From NCBI GenBank assembly GCA_003150615.1, contig QALN01000009.1:1-64000 (forward strand): DNA of 64,000 bases, read 5' to 3'. The notes beneath the pieces are model-generated. The model had not been told where the DNA came from, searched no databases, and worked only from the letters and a program-made list of their open reading frames with translations. This document shows, piece after piece, positions 39,962 to 49,957 of the stretch (positions are counted from its first letter, which is position 1; every line of letters begins with the position of its first letter). This DNA is from Flavobacteriales bacterium (GTDB taxonomy: Bacteria > Bacteroidota > Bacteroidia > Flavobacteriales > UBA1820). The position numbers and the translations under genes were made by a program.

Positions 39962-40200
39962 ATTTCCTTTTTCGTATATGTTTAGTATTTATACAAAAAT
40001 ACACTTTCAGACGGTAAAAAGGCATATAAAACCTTCTTTTAGGAAAATTTTATTCCGCTTTCTCCCGGCTACGCAACACACACCATTCTACGCCAGTAAC
40101 AACACCATGTATTTATTCCATGCCTGCACACCGCCGCCGAGGTAGTTACAGGACAGGCCTGAAATCCCTGAAATGCCTTTTTCATCCGGAAAGACAGAAT

Positions 40201-42045
40201 TTATCCCAACAACTTTTTCCTGATGTCGGATAACCCGCTCAAAAGCTTCGATATGCGTGCGCGGTTTTCAGGCTTATACCAGAAAAAGAAAATATTCTGA
40301 TCTTTTTTCTCCTGTGGACTGCGGGCGGTATAAACCTCCTGCCCGGTGTACGGATGTATTCCGCTGTAATAAATATCCGTCGATACGGTCATTGGCGTAG
40401 GCGTGAAGTCCTGCACCTGTTCCAGGCGGAAATCCATATCTTTCGTGTCGGCAGCAAGGCGGGCCATATCCTGAAGATGAGAACCGGGATGCGACGAAAT
40501 AAAATACGGAACCACCGTCTGTCGTTTCCCCGCCTTTGACGTAAGACGGTCAAACGCCGCCTTGAACAATTTGAAATACCCGAACGCCGGCTTGCGCATG
40601 ATTTTGAGCACATCGTCCGAGCTATGCTCCGGAGCCACTTTCAAACGTCCGGACACATGATACCGTACGACATCGTCCAGATAGCCTTCCATATCGGACG
40701 GATCGCCTTTTTTGTTGAACTGAGGCACGAGCAAATCATAACGTATACCCGAACCGATGAACACGTGTTTTACTCCCGGCACCGCTCTGGCCTTGCGGTA
40801 AAGTTCCCTTAAAGCCATGTGCGAGGTATCCAGATTCGGACACACCGCAGGACTTATACACGATGGACGCGCACATTTGCCGCATACGGCCTTGTCCCTC
40901 CCGGCCATACGGTACATGTTTGCCGACGGCCCGCCCAAGTCCGTCAACGTACCTTTGAAATCCGGCATAGAAGCTATTTTTCCGATCTCGGCCAAGACCG
41001 ATTTTTCCGAACGCGAAGCTATGAATTTGCCCTGATGAGCCGAAATAGTACAGAAACTGCACCCCCCGAAACACCCCCGGTGTATATTTACCGAATGTTT
41101 TATCATATCGTATGCCGGTATAGACGGGCGGTCTTTGTACCTGGGATGAGGCAGACGCGTGTACGGCAGATCGAACGAAGCGTCTATCTGAGCCGTGGTC
41201 ATGGTCGCAAAAGGAGGATTCACGACCACCGCGTTTTCTCCCGCAGGCTGTATCAGCCTTGCCGCATACATCTTGTTGGATTCTTCTTCGATATGGCGCG
41301 AAGCGGATGCAAACGCTTTCTTATCGTCCCTGCATACCTCGAACGAAGGCAAATAAATATCGTCCCACTTTTTGTTTTTCGGCAGGTTCTCCCCTTCCCT
41401 GAGAAGAAAAGCAGTTTGCGGAACTGTCCTGAGCGACGAAAAAGGCACTCCGCGTCCCAACAGGGACAATATCTCCTTCATCGGCAACTCACCCATGCCG
41501 TACACCAGAAGGTCGGCCCCAGTCTCGGCCAATATTCCCGGCTTCAGGCTATCCGACCAGTAATCGTAATGGGCCAGGCGGCGCAGCGAAGCCTCTATCC
41601 CGCCCAGAACGACAGGGACGTCAGGATACAGACGTTTCAACCAGCCTGTATATACGTACGAAGCGTAATCCGGCCGCGCGCCAGCCTGCCCTCCGGGGGT
41701 AAAAGCATCGTCGCTTCGACGCCGGCGCGCGGCAGTGTAATGGTTTACCATAGGATCCATATTTCCTCCCGAAACGCCGAAAAACAGCCGCGGACGGCCG
41801 AATTTACGGAATTCGTGACCGTCGCCGCGCCAATCCGGTTGGGGAATTATACCTACACGGTAACCTTCGGCCTCTATCACCCTGCCTATTACCGCCGCAC
41901 CGAACGAAGGATGGTCCACATAAGCATCGCCGGATACGAGCACCACGTCGAGTTCGTCCCACCCGCGCAGTTTCATCTCTTTGCGCGTGGTAGGTAAGAA
42001 ATCCGAAAGCCTCGGAGGTACGTACCCTTTGTCCTTGCCGGTCAT
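40201..42045 (-). CDS. YgiQ family radical SAM protein
   Basis: 614 aa. The radical-SAM cluster motif is CFGGCSFC at about 328-335 (CxxxCxxC). N-terminal family blocks FLPTTRKEMKLRGWDELDVVLVSGDAYVDHPSFG and VLGGIEASLRRLAHYDYW; later VSGRLKVAPEHSSDDVLKIM and PYTGQEVYTARSPQEKKDQ. Soluble, cytoplasmic. The reaction of YgiQ proteins is unknown. The C-terminal DUF3362-type extension found in some homologues (after about 600 residues) is absent or short. Confidence 0.92.
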   Translation of the reverse strand: MTGKDKGYVPPRLSDFLPTTRKEMKLRGWDELDVVLVSGDAYVDHPSFGAAVIGRVIEAEGYRVGIIPQPDWRGDGHEFRKFGRPRLFFGVSGGNMDPMVNHYTAARRRRSDDAFTPGGQAGARPDYASYVYTGWLKRLYPDVPVVLGGIEASLRRLAHYDYWSDSLKPGILAETGADLLVYGMGELPMKEILSLLGRGVPFSSLRTVPQTAFLLREGENLPKNKKWDDIYLPSFEVCRDDKKAFASASRHIEEESNKMYAARLIQPAGENAVVVNPPFATMTTAQIDASFDLPYTRLPHPRYKDRPSIPAYDMIKHSVNIHRGCFGGCSFCTISAHQGKFIASRSEKSVLAEIGKIASMPDFKGTLTDLGGPSANMYRMAGRDKAVCGKCARPSCISPAVCPNLDTSHMALRELYRKARAVPGVKHVFIGSGIRYDLLVPQFNKKGDPSDMEGYLDDVVRYHVSGRLKVAPEHSSDDVLKIMRKPAFGYFKLFKAAFDRLTSKAGKRQTVVPYFISSHPGSHLQDMARLAADTKDMDFRLEQVQDFTPTPMTVSTDIYYSGIHPYTGQEVYTARSPQEKKDQNIFFFWYKPENRARISKLLSGLSDIRKKLLG

Positions 42046-42088
42046 TTATTTTTTCAATCCGTTTGTTTTTTTCCGCCCTGCAAAACCG

Positions 42089-44320
42089 TTATAGCTCTTC
42101 AGCGGCAGTAGCCTGAATGTTTTTAAATGCTGCCAAACCTTCCTCGAGCCACCTCAAGTATGCCGACACATCGAGGTCGTAAGCTCTCGTGGGAGCTATC
42201 GCATTGCCTTCTGCATCGGTTATCACGTAGTAAGGCTGCGAATTGCTGCCGTAATTGGTTATCTGGTAATCGGTCCATTTCTGTCCTACGGTCTTTATCT
42301 TTTTACCAGAAGCGGATATATATTGCTGGTCTTCGGGAAGTTCCTTGCGAAAGTCCACATACAGCTCCACCACCACGAAATCGTTCGTCAGCATGGAATT
42401 GACTTTCGCGTCCGACCACACGTCGGCCTCCATCTTGCGGCAGTTCACACATGCCTTGCCGGTGAAATCGAGAAGCATCGGCATGTTCCTGGCACTGGCA
42501 TACTTTTTGGCGTCCTCCATATCGGTGAATACCGGTATCCCCTGCGGCCCCTGTTCCCTGTGAGGCAAACCGCTTTCCTCCCGAAGGGACATGGACTGCA
42601 TGTTTTCAAGACTTATTTCCGGTGATCTCGACGATGCGGCCTCGGAATAGTACTGCGGAGGAGCGAAAGCCGATATTATCTTAACAGGCGAGCCCCATAT
42701 GCCGGGAAGCATGTACACCGCGAACGACAGCGATATTATCGAAAGGAAAAGACGCGTCACGGAAACCGTTTCCAGAGGGCTGTCGTGAGGCAGGCGTATT
42801 TTCCCAAGGAGGTAAAAACCGAGCAAAAGGGAAATCACTACCCATATCGCTATGAATACCTCGCGTGTGAGTATCATAAGATCCCACACCATATCGGCAT
42901 TCGAGAGGAACTTAAGCGCAAACGCCAACTCGACAAAACCCAGCACGACCTTGACCGAATTGAGCCATCCGCCGGACTTCGGGAGTCCGGAAAGCCAGCT
43001 TGGAAATACGGCGAACAATGTAAACGGCAACGCCAGCGCCGAAGAAAATCCCAGCATGCCTACTATCGGGCCCCAAAAATCTCCTTTGGCTGCCGCCTCC
43101 ACCAATACCGTACCCACAAAAGGCCCGGTACACGAAAACGACACCATAGCCAGCGTAAAAGCCATAAAGAATATGCCGACCAATCCGGCCTTGTCGGACT
43201 TTTTGTCCATTTTGTTCACCCACGAAGAAGGCAGCGTAAGTTCAAACGCACCGAAGAACGAAGCGGCAAACACCACCAGAAGCAGGAAAAAGAATATGTT
43301 GAACCACGGATCGGTGGACAGTTCGTTCAGCGCCGCCGCGCCGAATATCGCGGAAACGCCCACGCCCAGTATCAGATATATCGCCACGATTGACACTCCG
43401 TAAAGCATAGCGTCGCGTATACCTTTCGAGCGGTCGGACGAGCGTTTCATGAAAAAGCTCACCGTCATCGGTATCATCGGAAATACGCACGGGGTAAGCA
43501 GAGCAAGAAGCCCAGCCACGAAAGCGAAAAAGAACGTACCCCACAGACCTCTCGATGCCGTACCCGTTTCGGCAGCCGCGGCAACGGTCTTAGCAGCAAC
43601 TACACCATCACCTGCCTTCTTCCCGTCTTTTCCGTCAGAGACAACTTTCCCCGCAGCCGAATCACCTTTTGCCGTATCCTGCTGCACTTCCAGCGCCGTG
43701 TCGTTCGTCTTATCGCCATCCTTAGAAACCGCCAACTCCGCTTTTCCGGCATCCGATGCCGTATTATCAGCCGCCGCTTTGACGGCAGGCGCTTCAACAA
43801 CTGCCTGCGTCGGTTTTTCGGACGGTTTGACCGCCGGTTTCTTTTCCTGAGGCTTATCCGGAGTTACCGGAAGCTGAAAAACAATCGTCTTTGTTTCCGG
43901 AGCCAGGCACTGCGTGTCGTCGCACGCCATATAAGTGACTTCGGCCGTTACGGATTTTACGGATGCGTCTTTGACCGTTATCTGTTGAGTAAACACAGGA
44001 ACGCCGGAATGCCATTGTATCTCCATCTGAAAATTCGCATCGTACGACTTTTCAGGGACAGGCTCGCTAGTTTTACCGTCCAGGGTGAAAAGTTCGCCAG
44101 CACCCTGAAATGCGAATTCCGTAGGCATAGGACCTCCGTCGGGCAATACGAGCGAATATATGTGCCACGGATACTCTATGTCGGCCCGTGCGCTGAGTAT
44201 GTATTTCCCCGGGGCTGTCTGCCGGGCCGTACCGTTCCACGATACCGGATCCATTATTTGTCCCGAAGCCGTCACCACGACCGCGAGTAAGAATGCAAAA
44301 AATGCTGTAACGCGTTTCAT
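42089..44320 (-). CDS. dsbD: Thiol:disulfide interchange protein DsbD
   Basis: 743 aa, inner membrane. Signal peptide (MKRVTAFFAFLLAVVVTASGQ), an N-terminal periplasmic domain to about 150 with a Cys pair (CDDTQC), a long Ala/Lys/Asp-rich linker (about 165-240) of low complexity, about eight membrane helices (about 250-560) with the transmembrane Cys in LLTPCVFPMIPMTVSFF and SFSCTGPF, and a C-terminal thioredoxin-like domain with FTGKACVNCRKM at about 620-632. Transfers electrons from the cytoplasm to periplasmic thiols. The extended linker is longer than in Escherichia. Confidence 0.94.
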   Translation of the reverse strand: MKRVTAFFAFLLAVVVTASGQIMDPVSWNGTARQTAPGKYILSARADIEYPWHIYSLVLPDGGPMPTEFAFQGAGELFTLDGKTSEPVPEKSYDANFQMEIQWHSGVPVFTQQITVKDASVKSVTAEVTYMACDDTQCLAPETKTIVFQLPVTPDKPQEKKPAVKPSEKPTQAVVEAPAVKAAADNTASDAGKAELAVSKDGDKTNDTALEVQQDTAKGDSAAGKVVSDGKDGKKAGDGVVAAKTVAAAAETGTASRGLWGTFFFAFVAGLLALLTPCVFPMIPMTVSFFMKRSSDRSKGIRDAMLYGVSIVAIYLILGVGVSAIFGAAALNELSTDPWFNIFFFLLLVVFAASFFGAFELTLPSSWVNKMDKKSDKAGLVGIFFMAFTLAMVSFSCTGPFVGTVLVEAAAKGDFWGPIVGMLGFSSALALPFTLFAVFPSWLSGLPKSGGWLNSVKVVLGFVELAFALKFLSNADMVWDLMILTREVFIAIWVVISLLLGFYLLGKIRLPHDSPLETVSVTRLFLSIISLSFAVYMLPGIWGSPVKIISAFAPPQYYSEAASSRSPEISLENMQSMSLREESGLPHREQGPQGIPVFTDMEDAKKYASARNMPMLLDFTGKACVNCRKMEADVWSDAKVNSMLTNDFVVVELYVDFRKELPEDQQYISASGKKIKTVGQKWTDYQITNYGSNSQPYYVITDAEGNAIAPTRAYDLDVSAYLRWLEEGLAAFKNIQATAAEEL

Positions 44321-44360
44321 ACTATCTATCTGTTTTTATCTTTCAAATCATAAAAAACTA

Positions 44361-45722
44361 TTATTCGACCATCGACACCCTTATCACTCTGCGCGTGGCA
44401 TCCGTGACTGCGAAATCCTGCGAACACCTCAGCCCCGCGATCCACATCACCCGTCCGTCGCCGTTGCAGAGCACGAACGTGCGTTCCTTTTCAAACACAG
44501 GCATTTTTGCGTCTTTGAGGCATTTGGATACTTTTTTCGAAGCCCCGCCCATTCCGAAAGGACGTATATGGTCGCCTTCCTTCCACAAGCGTAACACGAG
44601 CGGAAAAGAAACCTTCCCGGCATCGAAACACGCCTCACGTACCCCGTCGGGCAATACCATTCCCTTTTTCACCTCTTGACAGCAAAGCACCATGTGTACG
44701 GGAGCTAAGACCTCCTTGCGGCAGGAAAAAGTTTCAACAGTCACAGCCCCAGCTTTATAAGTCTCCTGCCCCAAAGGCTCAACTATGAAAAAATCCCTGT
44801 CGCGCAACATTCTGTGCGTTGCGCTGAGAAACACTTTTCCGCTCTGCGAACCGATCGAACGCAGTATGTCGTCCGTACGGTCTTCCATGGAAAACCGCTT
44901 CAATACCTCGTAAAGCACGATACGCGCATGCCCGCCCAATTCCTCCAGCGCTTTTATATCCAACCTGGCGCATTTGCCGTCCGCAGACACGATATCCCCG
45001 GCTGCACGGTCCACCGAGCTGTGGTAAAACGCGGCTACCGAACGCAGATAGTCCGTATTGCGCGCCACCGACCCTACTATCGACGGGTTTATATTTTTCA
45101 ATTCCGGCATTACGTTGTGCCTTATCCTGTTGCGCGTATAATCGGTCGATGCGTTAGTCGAATCGTCTACCCATTCCAACCCGTTCCCCACAGCGAAACG
45201 CTCGATTTCCGCCCGCGAGAAAGGAAGCATCGGACGAAGGATATTCCCGGCCTTGGGAGCCATACCTAAAAGCCCGTCCAAAGAAGTCCCACGGGTAAAA
45301 TTCAACAATATCGTTTCGACCTGGTCGTCGCCGTGATGAGCCGTCAGCACACCGCCGTACCCGTATTCCTCAACCAATTTCCCGAACCATCCGTACCGGA
45401 GCTCACGCGCGGCCATTTCTATCGAAATGCCTTTACCGGCGGCGTACTTTACGGTATCGAAATCCGTTTGGTGAAATACGCATCCCCATTTTCCGGCCAT
45501 ACGGCAGGCAAAAGCGGCATCCCGGTCGGACTCATCCCCGCGAAGATGGAAATTGCAATGGGCCGCCGCGAACCGCACGCCTTCCGCAAACAGCAGTTCG
45601 CCCAGAACGGTCGAGTCCGCCCCGCCGCTGAATGCCAGCAGGAAAACTCCTCCTCCGGATTTAAGCTGCGGAAAATGTTCCGATATGTGTTCCCTGAAAC
45701 GGGCCTGCAATCCTTTTTCCAT
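44361..45722 (-). CDS. tilS: tRNA(Ile)-lysidine synthase
   Basis: Converts C34 of the CAU tRNA(Ile) to lysidine so that it reads AUA. 453 aa from ATG 45722; the open frame begins with TTG three codons earlier. The PP-loop FSGGADSTVLGELL is at about 31-44, followed by HCNFHLRGDESDRDA, YTRNRIRHNVMPEL and a C-terminal TilS domain. Essential in most bacteria. Relevant here because AUA is the commonest Ile codon in several genes of this window. Confidence 0.95.
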   Translation of the reverse strand: MEKGLQARFREHISEHFPQLKSGGGVFLLAFSGGADSTVLGELLFAEGVRFAAAHCNFHLRGDESDRDAAFACRMAGKWGCVFHQTDFDTVKYAAGKGISIEMAARELRYGWFGKLVEEYGYGGVLTAHHGDDQVETILLNFTRGTSLDGLLGMAPKAGNILRPMLPFSRAEIERFAVGNGLEWVDDSTNASTDYTRNRIRHNVMPELKNINPSIVGSVARNTDYLRSVAAFYHSSVDRAAGDIVSADGKCARLDIKALEELGGHARIVLYEVLKRFSMEDRTDDILRSIGSQSGKVFLSATHRMLRDRDFFIVEPLGQETYKAGAVTVETFSCRKEVLAPVHMVLCCQEVKKGMVLPDGVREACFDAGKVSFPLVLRLWKEGDHIRPFGMGGASKKVSKCLKDAKMPVFEKERTFVLCNGDGRVMWIAGLRCSQDFAVTDATRRVIRVSMVE

Positions 45723-45835
45723 AACAAACAATGGGCGTACGCTTTTAATTTAAGGCCGTGCAAATATACGATTTCCATGTCGTTGCCGGATACTGTTTCC
45801 CGCCTGCGGGATATCCGGCCGCACACGGGAGAAAA

Positions 45836-48703
45836 TCAATGCGCATCCAGCCAGTTATCTCCCGTTCCTATCTCCACCAGCAGAGGCACGCGGTGTATCC
45901 ACGCCCCTTCCATCTTTTCCTTTACCATCGAGCCCATGCGTTCCACTTCGTCCCTGGGTACATCGAATACCAATTCGTCGTGTACTTGTATCAGCATTTT
46001 CGACTTCAACCCCATAGTTTCTACGGCTGCATGTATATCTATCATCGCTTTTTTGATTATATCAGCCGCCGAACCCTGTACAGGAGCGTTCACAGCGTTG
46101 CGTTCGGCCGCACCACGTACCGTTCCGTTGCGCGAATTTATATCCGGCAGATAACGGCGGCGGCCCATTATCGTTTCCACATAACCGTGGTCGCGGGCAA
46201 ACTGCTTTTGCGCTTCGATATAATCAGTGAGTTTCGGATAAGTTTTGTAGTACGAATCTATTATAGCTGCCGATTCTGCACGGGAAAGTGTTGTCTGGCG
46301 GGAAAGTCCGTGAGCCGACACGCCGTATATGATGCCGAAATTCACCGTCTTGGCATGGCTGCGCTGCTCCTTGGTAACTTCTTCCAAAGGCACGCCGAAT
46401 ACGCGCGCCGCAGTAGAACGGTGGATGTCCTGCCCATGGGCGAAAGCATCTATCATAGCATCCTCCCCGGCCAGCGAAGCTATGATGCGCAGCTCTATCT
46501 GAGAATAGTCGGCCGACATTATCACATGGTCCGCATCCCTCGGTATGAAAGCCCGGCGTATCATCTGCCCACGCGGAGTACGCACCGGTATATTCTGCAG
46601 ATTGGGATTCGACGAAGAAAGGCGTCCGGTAGCCGTCAATGTCTGGTTAAAGGACGTATGTATCCTGCCCGTATGCGGGTTTATCTCCGCAGGAAGCGCT
46701 TCTATATACGTAGTTAGAAGTTTCGACAACGAACGGTACTCCAGTATATCGGCCACTATTTTATGATCGGGAGCAAGGTCCGACAATATCTCCTCCGACG
46801 TGGACCACTGTCCTGTGCGGGTTTTCTTAGGCTTGTCCGCAAGAGACAGTTTGCGGAACAGGATATCGCCCAGTTGCTTGGGAGAATTGAGGTTGAACTC
46901 CTCACCAGCCTGCTCGTATATACGCGCCTCTATCTGTGAAAGCTGCCCCCGAAAATCCGCAGCCATTCCGGACAATTCGTCCGTATCTATCCTCACTCCT
47001 GCCGCCTCCATAGATGCCAATACGGGTATAAGAGGTGTTTCCAATGTCCTGAAAAGTTCTTCAGCTCCTTTTTCCACCAGTTTCGGAGCGAAAACGGATT
47101 TGAGTTGCAGCGTAATGTCCGCATCTTCCGCAGCGTACTCCTTTAACCTCTGCGCATCCACCCGGCGTATATCCTTTTCCCGTCCCATCATCTCTTCGTA
47201 TGGCATAGGACGGTATCCGAGATACTGTTCGGCAAGTATGTCCATACCGTGCCGCGACTCCGGGTTTATAAGGTAGTGCGCCACCATAGTATCGAAAAGC
47301 CGTCCTTTCACGCGTATCCCGTAACACCCCAGCACTTCGATATCGTACTTGAGGTTCTGTCCGGTTTTACCCACCGACTCGTCTTCAAACACCGGACGGA
47401 ACATTTCGAGTATTTCCCCGGCAGCCTTGTCATCGGCAGGTACCGGAACCCAGTACGCACGGCCTTTTTCCAATGCGAACGAAAGCCCGACAATACGGGT
47501 ATCGAAAGGAGTGAGCGAAGTCGTTTCCGTATCGAAAGTGAATTCCCCGGCCTCCTTCAAACGAGATACCAGTTTTTTTATCTCTTCCGCCCCTTTGACC
47601 GATACATACTCGTGCGGAGTGGCATCGAGACCCGGCAATGTGGAGAAGAGCGAAAAATCCTGCTGCGGCACACCCTCCTGGGAAAACATATCCAATTGTG
47701 GCGACAATACTCCCGACGCTTTTCCCGCTTGCATGGCCCGTTGTTTTTCCGGAGATACGTATCCAACCACACCTTCCGCACCTGTTGGCGGTGCGGATAC
47801 GCCGGTCACGGGTATGCCGAAATCCTTGTAAACAGCCTCCATCATCCTGCGGAATTCCAGCCTGGCGAAGATATCACGGACGGCCTCCAAATCAGGACGC
47901 TCCATAATACAGCAACCTGAGTCGAACTCCACCGGGACATCTGTTTCTATCGTGGCCAGACGCTTTGACAACATGCCTATTTCCTTGTTCGCGGATATTT
48001 TTTCGCCCAAAGCGCCTTTTATTTCCCCGGCATGTTCCAGAAGGTTTTCCATCGTCCCATACTGGGCCAGGAATTTTTTGGCTGTTTTTTCGCCTACCCC
48101 CGGCAGACCGGGTATATTGTCCGAAGCATCACCCATCATGCCCAGGTAGTCCCTCACCTGCGACACATCGGTAATCTCAAACCGTTCGAGTACTTTTTTT
48201 ACATCCCATATCTCTATGGCATTGCCCATACGGGCCGGCCGGTACATGAATGTCTTGTCCGTAACCAACTGGGCATAGTCTTTGTCCGGAGTCACCATAT
48301 ACGTGGTAAATCCCTGTTTCTCGGCTTTTTTTGCCAAAGTTCCTATGACATCGTCCGCTTCAAAACCCTCGACCGCTATCTGCGGTATGTGGAATGCTTC
48401 GAGTATTTCCTTTATTACCGGCACGGCAAACTGTATAGCTTCCGGAGTAGCCTCCCTCTGGGCTTTGTACTGCTCGAAAAGTACGTGGCGGAACGTCGGC
48501 GCCGAGGTGTCGAAAACGGCGGCTATGTGGCTAGGACGTTCTTTGCGCAGTATGTCGAGAAGGGTATTTACAAAACCGAGCACTGCCGAAGTGTCCTCGC
48601 CCCGGCTGTTGGGACGCATGGTCTTGGCAAAAGCGTAATATCCCCGGTATATCAGGGCATACGAGTCGAGTAAAAAGAGACGTTTGTCTTCCTGTTGCTC
48701 CAT
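45836..48703 (-). CDS. polA: DNA polymerase I
   Basis: 955 aa. 5'-3' exonuclease domain (1-290; LFLLDSYALIYRGYYAF, GDASDNIPGLPGVGEKTAKK), an intact 3'-5' exonuclease domain (about 370-550; FTFDTETTSLTPFDTRIVG provides the Asp and Glu), and the A-family polymerase domain with motif A SADYSQIELRI, motif B KTVNFGIIYG and motif C QVHDELVFDV. A hydrophilic linker near 300-360 is longer than in Escherichia. Single gene on the minus strand. Gap repair and Okazaki-fragment maturation. Confidence 0.98.
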   Translation of the reverse strand: MEQQEDKRLFLLDSYALIYRGYYAFAKTMRPNSRGEDTSAVLGFVNTLLDILRKERPSHIAAVFDTSAPTFRHVLFEQYKAQREATPEAIQFAVPVIKEILEAFHIPQIAVEGFEADDVIGTLAKKAEKQGFTTYMVTPDKDYAQLVTDKTFMYRPARMGNAIEIWDVKKVLERFEITDVSQVRDYLGMMGDASDNIPGLPGVGEKTAKKFLAQYGTMENLLEHAGEIKGALGEKISANKEIGMLSKRLATIETDVPVEFDSGCCIMERPDLEAVRDIFARLEFRRMMEAVYKDFGIPVTGVSAPPTGAEGVVGYVSPEKQRAMQAGKASGVLSPQLDMFSQEGVPQQDFSLFSTLPGLDATPHEYVSVKGAEEIKKLVSRLKEAGEFTFDTETTSLTPFDTRIVGLSFALEKGRAYWVPVPADDKAAGEILEMFRPVFEDESVGKTGQNLKYDIEVLGCYGIRVKGRLFDTMVAHYLINPESRHGMDILAEQYLGYRPMPYEEMMGREKDIRRVDAQRLKEYAAEDADITLQLKSVFAPKLVEKGAEELFRTLETPLIPVLASMEAAGVRIDTDELSGMAADFRGQLSQIEARIYEQAGEEFNLNSPKQLGDILFRKLSLADKPKKTRTGQWSTSEEILSDLAPDHKIVADILEYRSLSKLLTTYIEALPAEINPHTGRIHTSFNQTLTATGRLSSSNPNLQNIPVRTPRGQMIRRAFIPRDADHVIMSADYSQIELRIIASLAGEDAMIDAFAHGQDIHRSTAARVFGVPLEEVTKEQRSHAKTVNFGIIYGVSAHGLSRQTTLSRAESAAIIDSYYKTYPKLTDYIEAQKQFARDHGYVETIMGRRRYLPDINSRNGTVRGAAERNAVNAPVQGSAADIIKKAMIDIHAAVETMGLKSKMLIQVHDELVFDVPRDEVERMGSMVKEKMEGAWIHRVPLLVEIGTGDNWLDAH

Positions 48704-48837
48704 TTTTCAAGTTTTTTGTTTATATTTGCCCGTCGTTTCGGCGATGTATGTTCTTTTGCTGTAAAGGTAATGAATTTGCACGTAACGGATTATTTTTTAC
48801 CTCACGGCTTTTGCAAAAGTCATACGGAATAAATTAT

Positions 48838-48911
48838 GCTTGGGTAGCTCAGTTGGATAGAGCAGCAGTTTCCTAAACTGTTGGTCGCGGGTTCGACTCC
48901 CGCCTCGAGCA
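48838..48911 (+). tRNA. tRNA-Arg (anticodon CCT)
   Basis: Acceptor GCTTGGG pairs with CTCGAGC (two G-U), the anticodon loop TTCCTAA gives CCT, the T arm is GCGGG-TTCGACT-CCCGC, the discriminator is A and no CCA is encoded. Decodes AGG. Followed directly by a hairpin terminator. Confidence 0.97.
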
Positions 48912-48914
48912 CGT

Positions 48915-48945
48915 AACCCCCGCCCCATATGGACGGGGGTTTTTT
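48915..48945 (+). terminator. Terminator of tRNA-Arg
   Basis: Stem AACCCCCG/CGGGGGTT (8 bp, 11-nt loop) then six Ts. Confidence 0.88.
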
Positions 48946-49282
48946 ATCATACCTACCTCTAAGAAAACAGGTAAGCCGCCAACCAATAACCATAAAAAAC
49001 CGCACCTGCCTTTCAAAACAAGTACGGGACTTTGAATAGAACAATAAATACAGGTTTGGGTTGGTCCTGTATTAAATATTTATAAAGGCAGGGAATATTT
49101 TGTTACCTCAAAAACGCCCGCATACCTAAGCGCGAACACAGGCCATTCGACGCTCCATCTCCGGACACTTTAACCTAAACAAGTGTATAACGGGCGGTAA
49201 CGGAATATAAAAACCTATAATATACGATCGAATATGAAATTGCTTAATTTGATATGCGATTGGAAAAACATTGCGTATATAC

Positions 49283-49316
49283 AAAAACGAGCCTCCCGGC
49301 ATTACCGGGAGGCTCG
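49283..49316 (-). terminator. Terminator of prs-rplY
   Basis: On the minus strand CGAGCCTCCCGG/CCGGGAGGCTCG (12 bp, 5-nt loop) followed by five Ts, about 27 bp past the rplY stop. Confidence 0.9.
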
Positions 49317-49342
49317 TATGCGATAAAATCAGCGAATCGCGT

Positions 49343-49936
49343 TTACTTGGATTCCGCTGCGCCTTCTGCGGCGGCGGCATTCTTAGCGGCATTACGCGAT
49401 GTCTTGACATATGCGACAATGTAATTGTCGGTTGCCATGATTTTGTAGTTCTCTTTCTGGAGAGTACGCACGAATGACTTGTCGCCGATGTTCAGGTCGG
49501 TGATGTCCACCTCTATCACATCGGGAAGATTTGCCGGAAGAGCACGTACCTGAAGCTTGCGGGCGTTGACAACCAGCACACCGCCGGCGCGAACGCCTGC
49601 CGAATGTCCCGTTATCTTCACCGGAACCTGCATCGTAACGGGCTTGTCGTCGAAAAGTTCGATAAAATCCACGTGCAGGATATTCTCAGTTACCGGGTGG
49701 AACTGGATGTCCTGAAGGGCTGCCTTGAACTTTTTACCCGAAGCGAGTTCCAAATCTACGATTAACGCATCCGGAGTGTAAACCAGAGGATTCAGATCCT
49801 TGGCTTCCACGGAAAAATGTACCGGATTTTCGCCGCCGTAGATTACACAAGGTACGCGGCCAGCATTACGAAGAGCATTGGTGGAAACCTTGCCTACGCT
49901 TTCTCTTTCGCTACCTTTTAGTGTAATTGACTTCAT
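49343..49936 (-). CDS. rplY: 50S ribosomal protein L25/general stress protein Ctc
   Basis: Binds 5S rRNA. 197 aa, the long (Ctc) form with an N-terminal L25 domain ([37 protein letters not shown]) and a C-terminal beta domain ([19 protein letters not shown]). An Ala-rich tail ([16 protein letters not shown]) is added. 21 bp after prs. The pairing prs-rplY is common and typical. Ile codons in this gene are mostly AUC, unlike the weakly expressed genes of the window. Confidence 0.97.
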   Translation of the reverse strand: MKSITLKGSERESVGKVSTNALRNAGRVPCVIYGGENPVHFSVEAKDLNPLVYTPDALIVDLELASGKKFKAALQDIQFHPVTENILHVDFIELFDDKPVTMQVPVKITGHSAGVRAGGVLVVNARKLQVRALPANLPDVIEVDITDLNIGDKSFVRTLQKENYKIMATDNYIVAYVKTSRNAAKNAAAAEGAAESK

Positions 49937-49957
49937 AAAAAATCTTTTTTAATGTTA

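Larger units (their letters stand above)
48912..49342. other. Intergenic region after tRNA-Arg
   Basis: 431 bp. Contains the tRNA terminator (48915-48945), a hairpin AATACAGG/CCTGTATT near 49046-49075 without a T tail, and the rplY terminator (49283-49316). No other feature recognised; AT-rich toward 49250. Confidence 0.65.

Noticed and set aside
48820..49044. Minus-strand 74-aa protein gene
   Set aside because: It is the antisense shadow of tRNA-Arg and its terminator; the Glu-Pro-Ala-Thr-Asn peptide is the well-known spurious tRNA translation.
49046..49075. Terminator-like hairpin
   Set aside because: The AATACAGG/CCTGTATT stem is not followed by a T run on either strand and no gene ends there.
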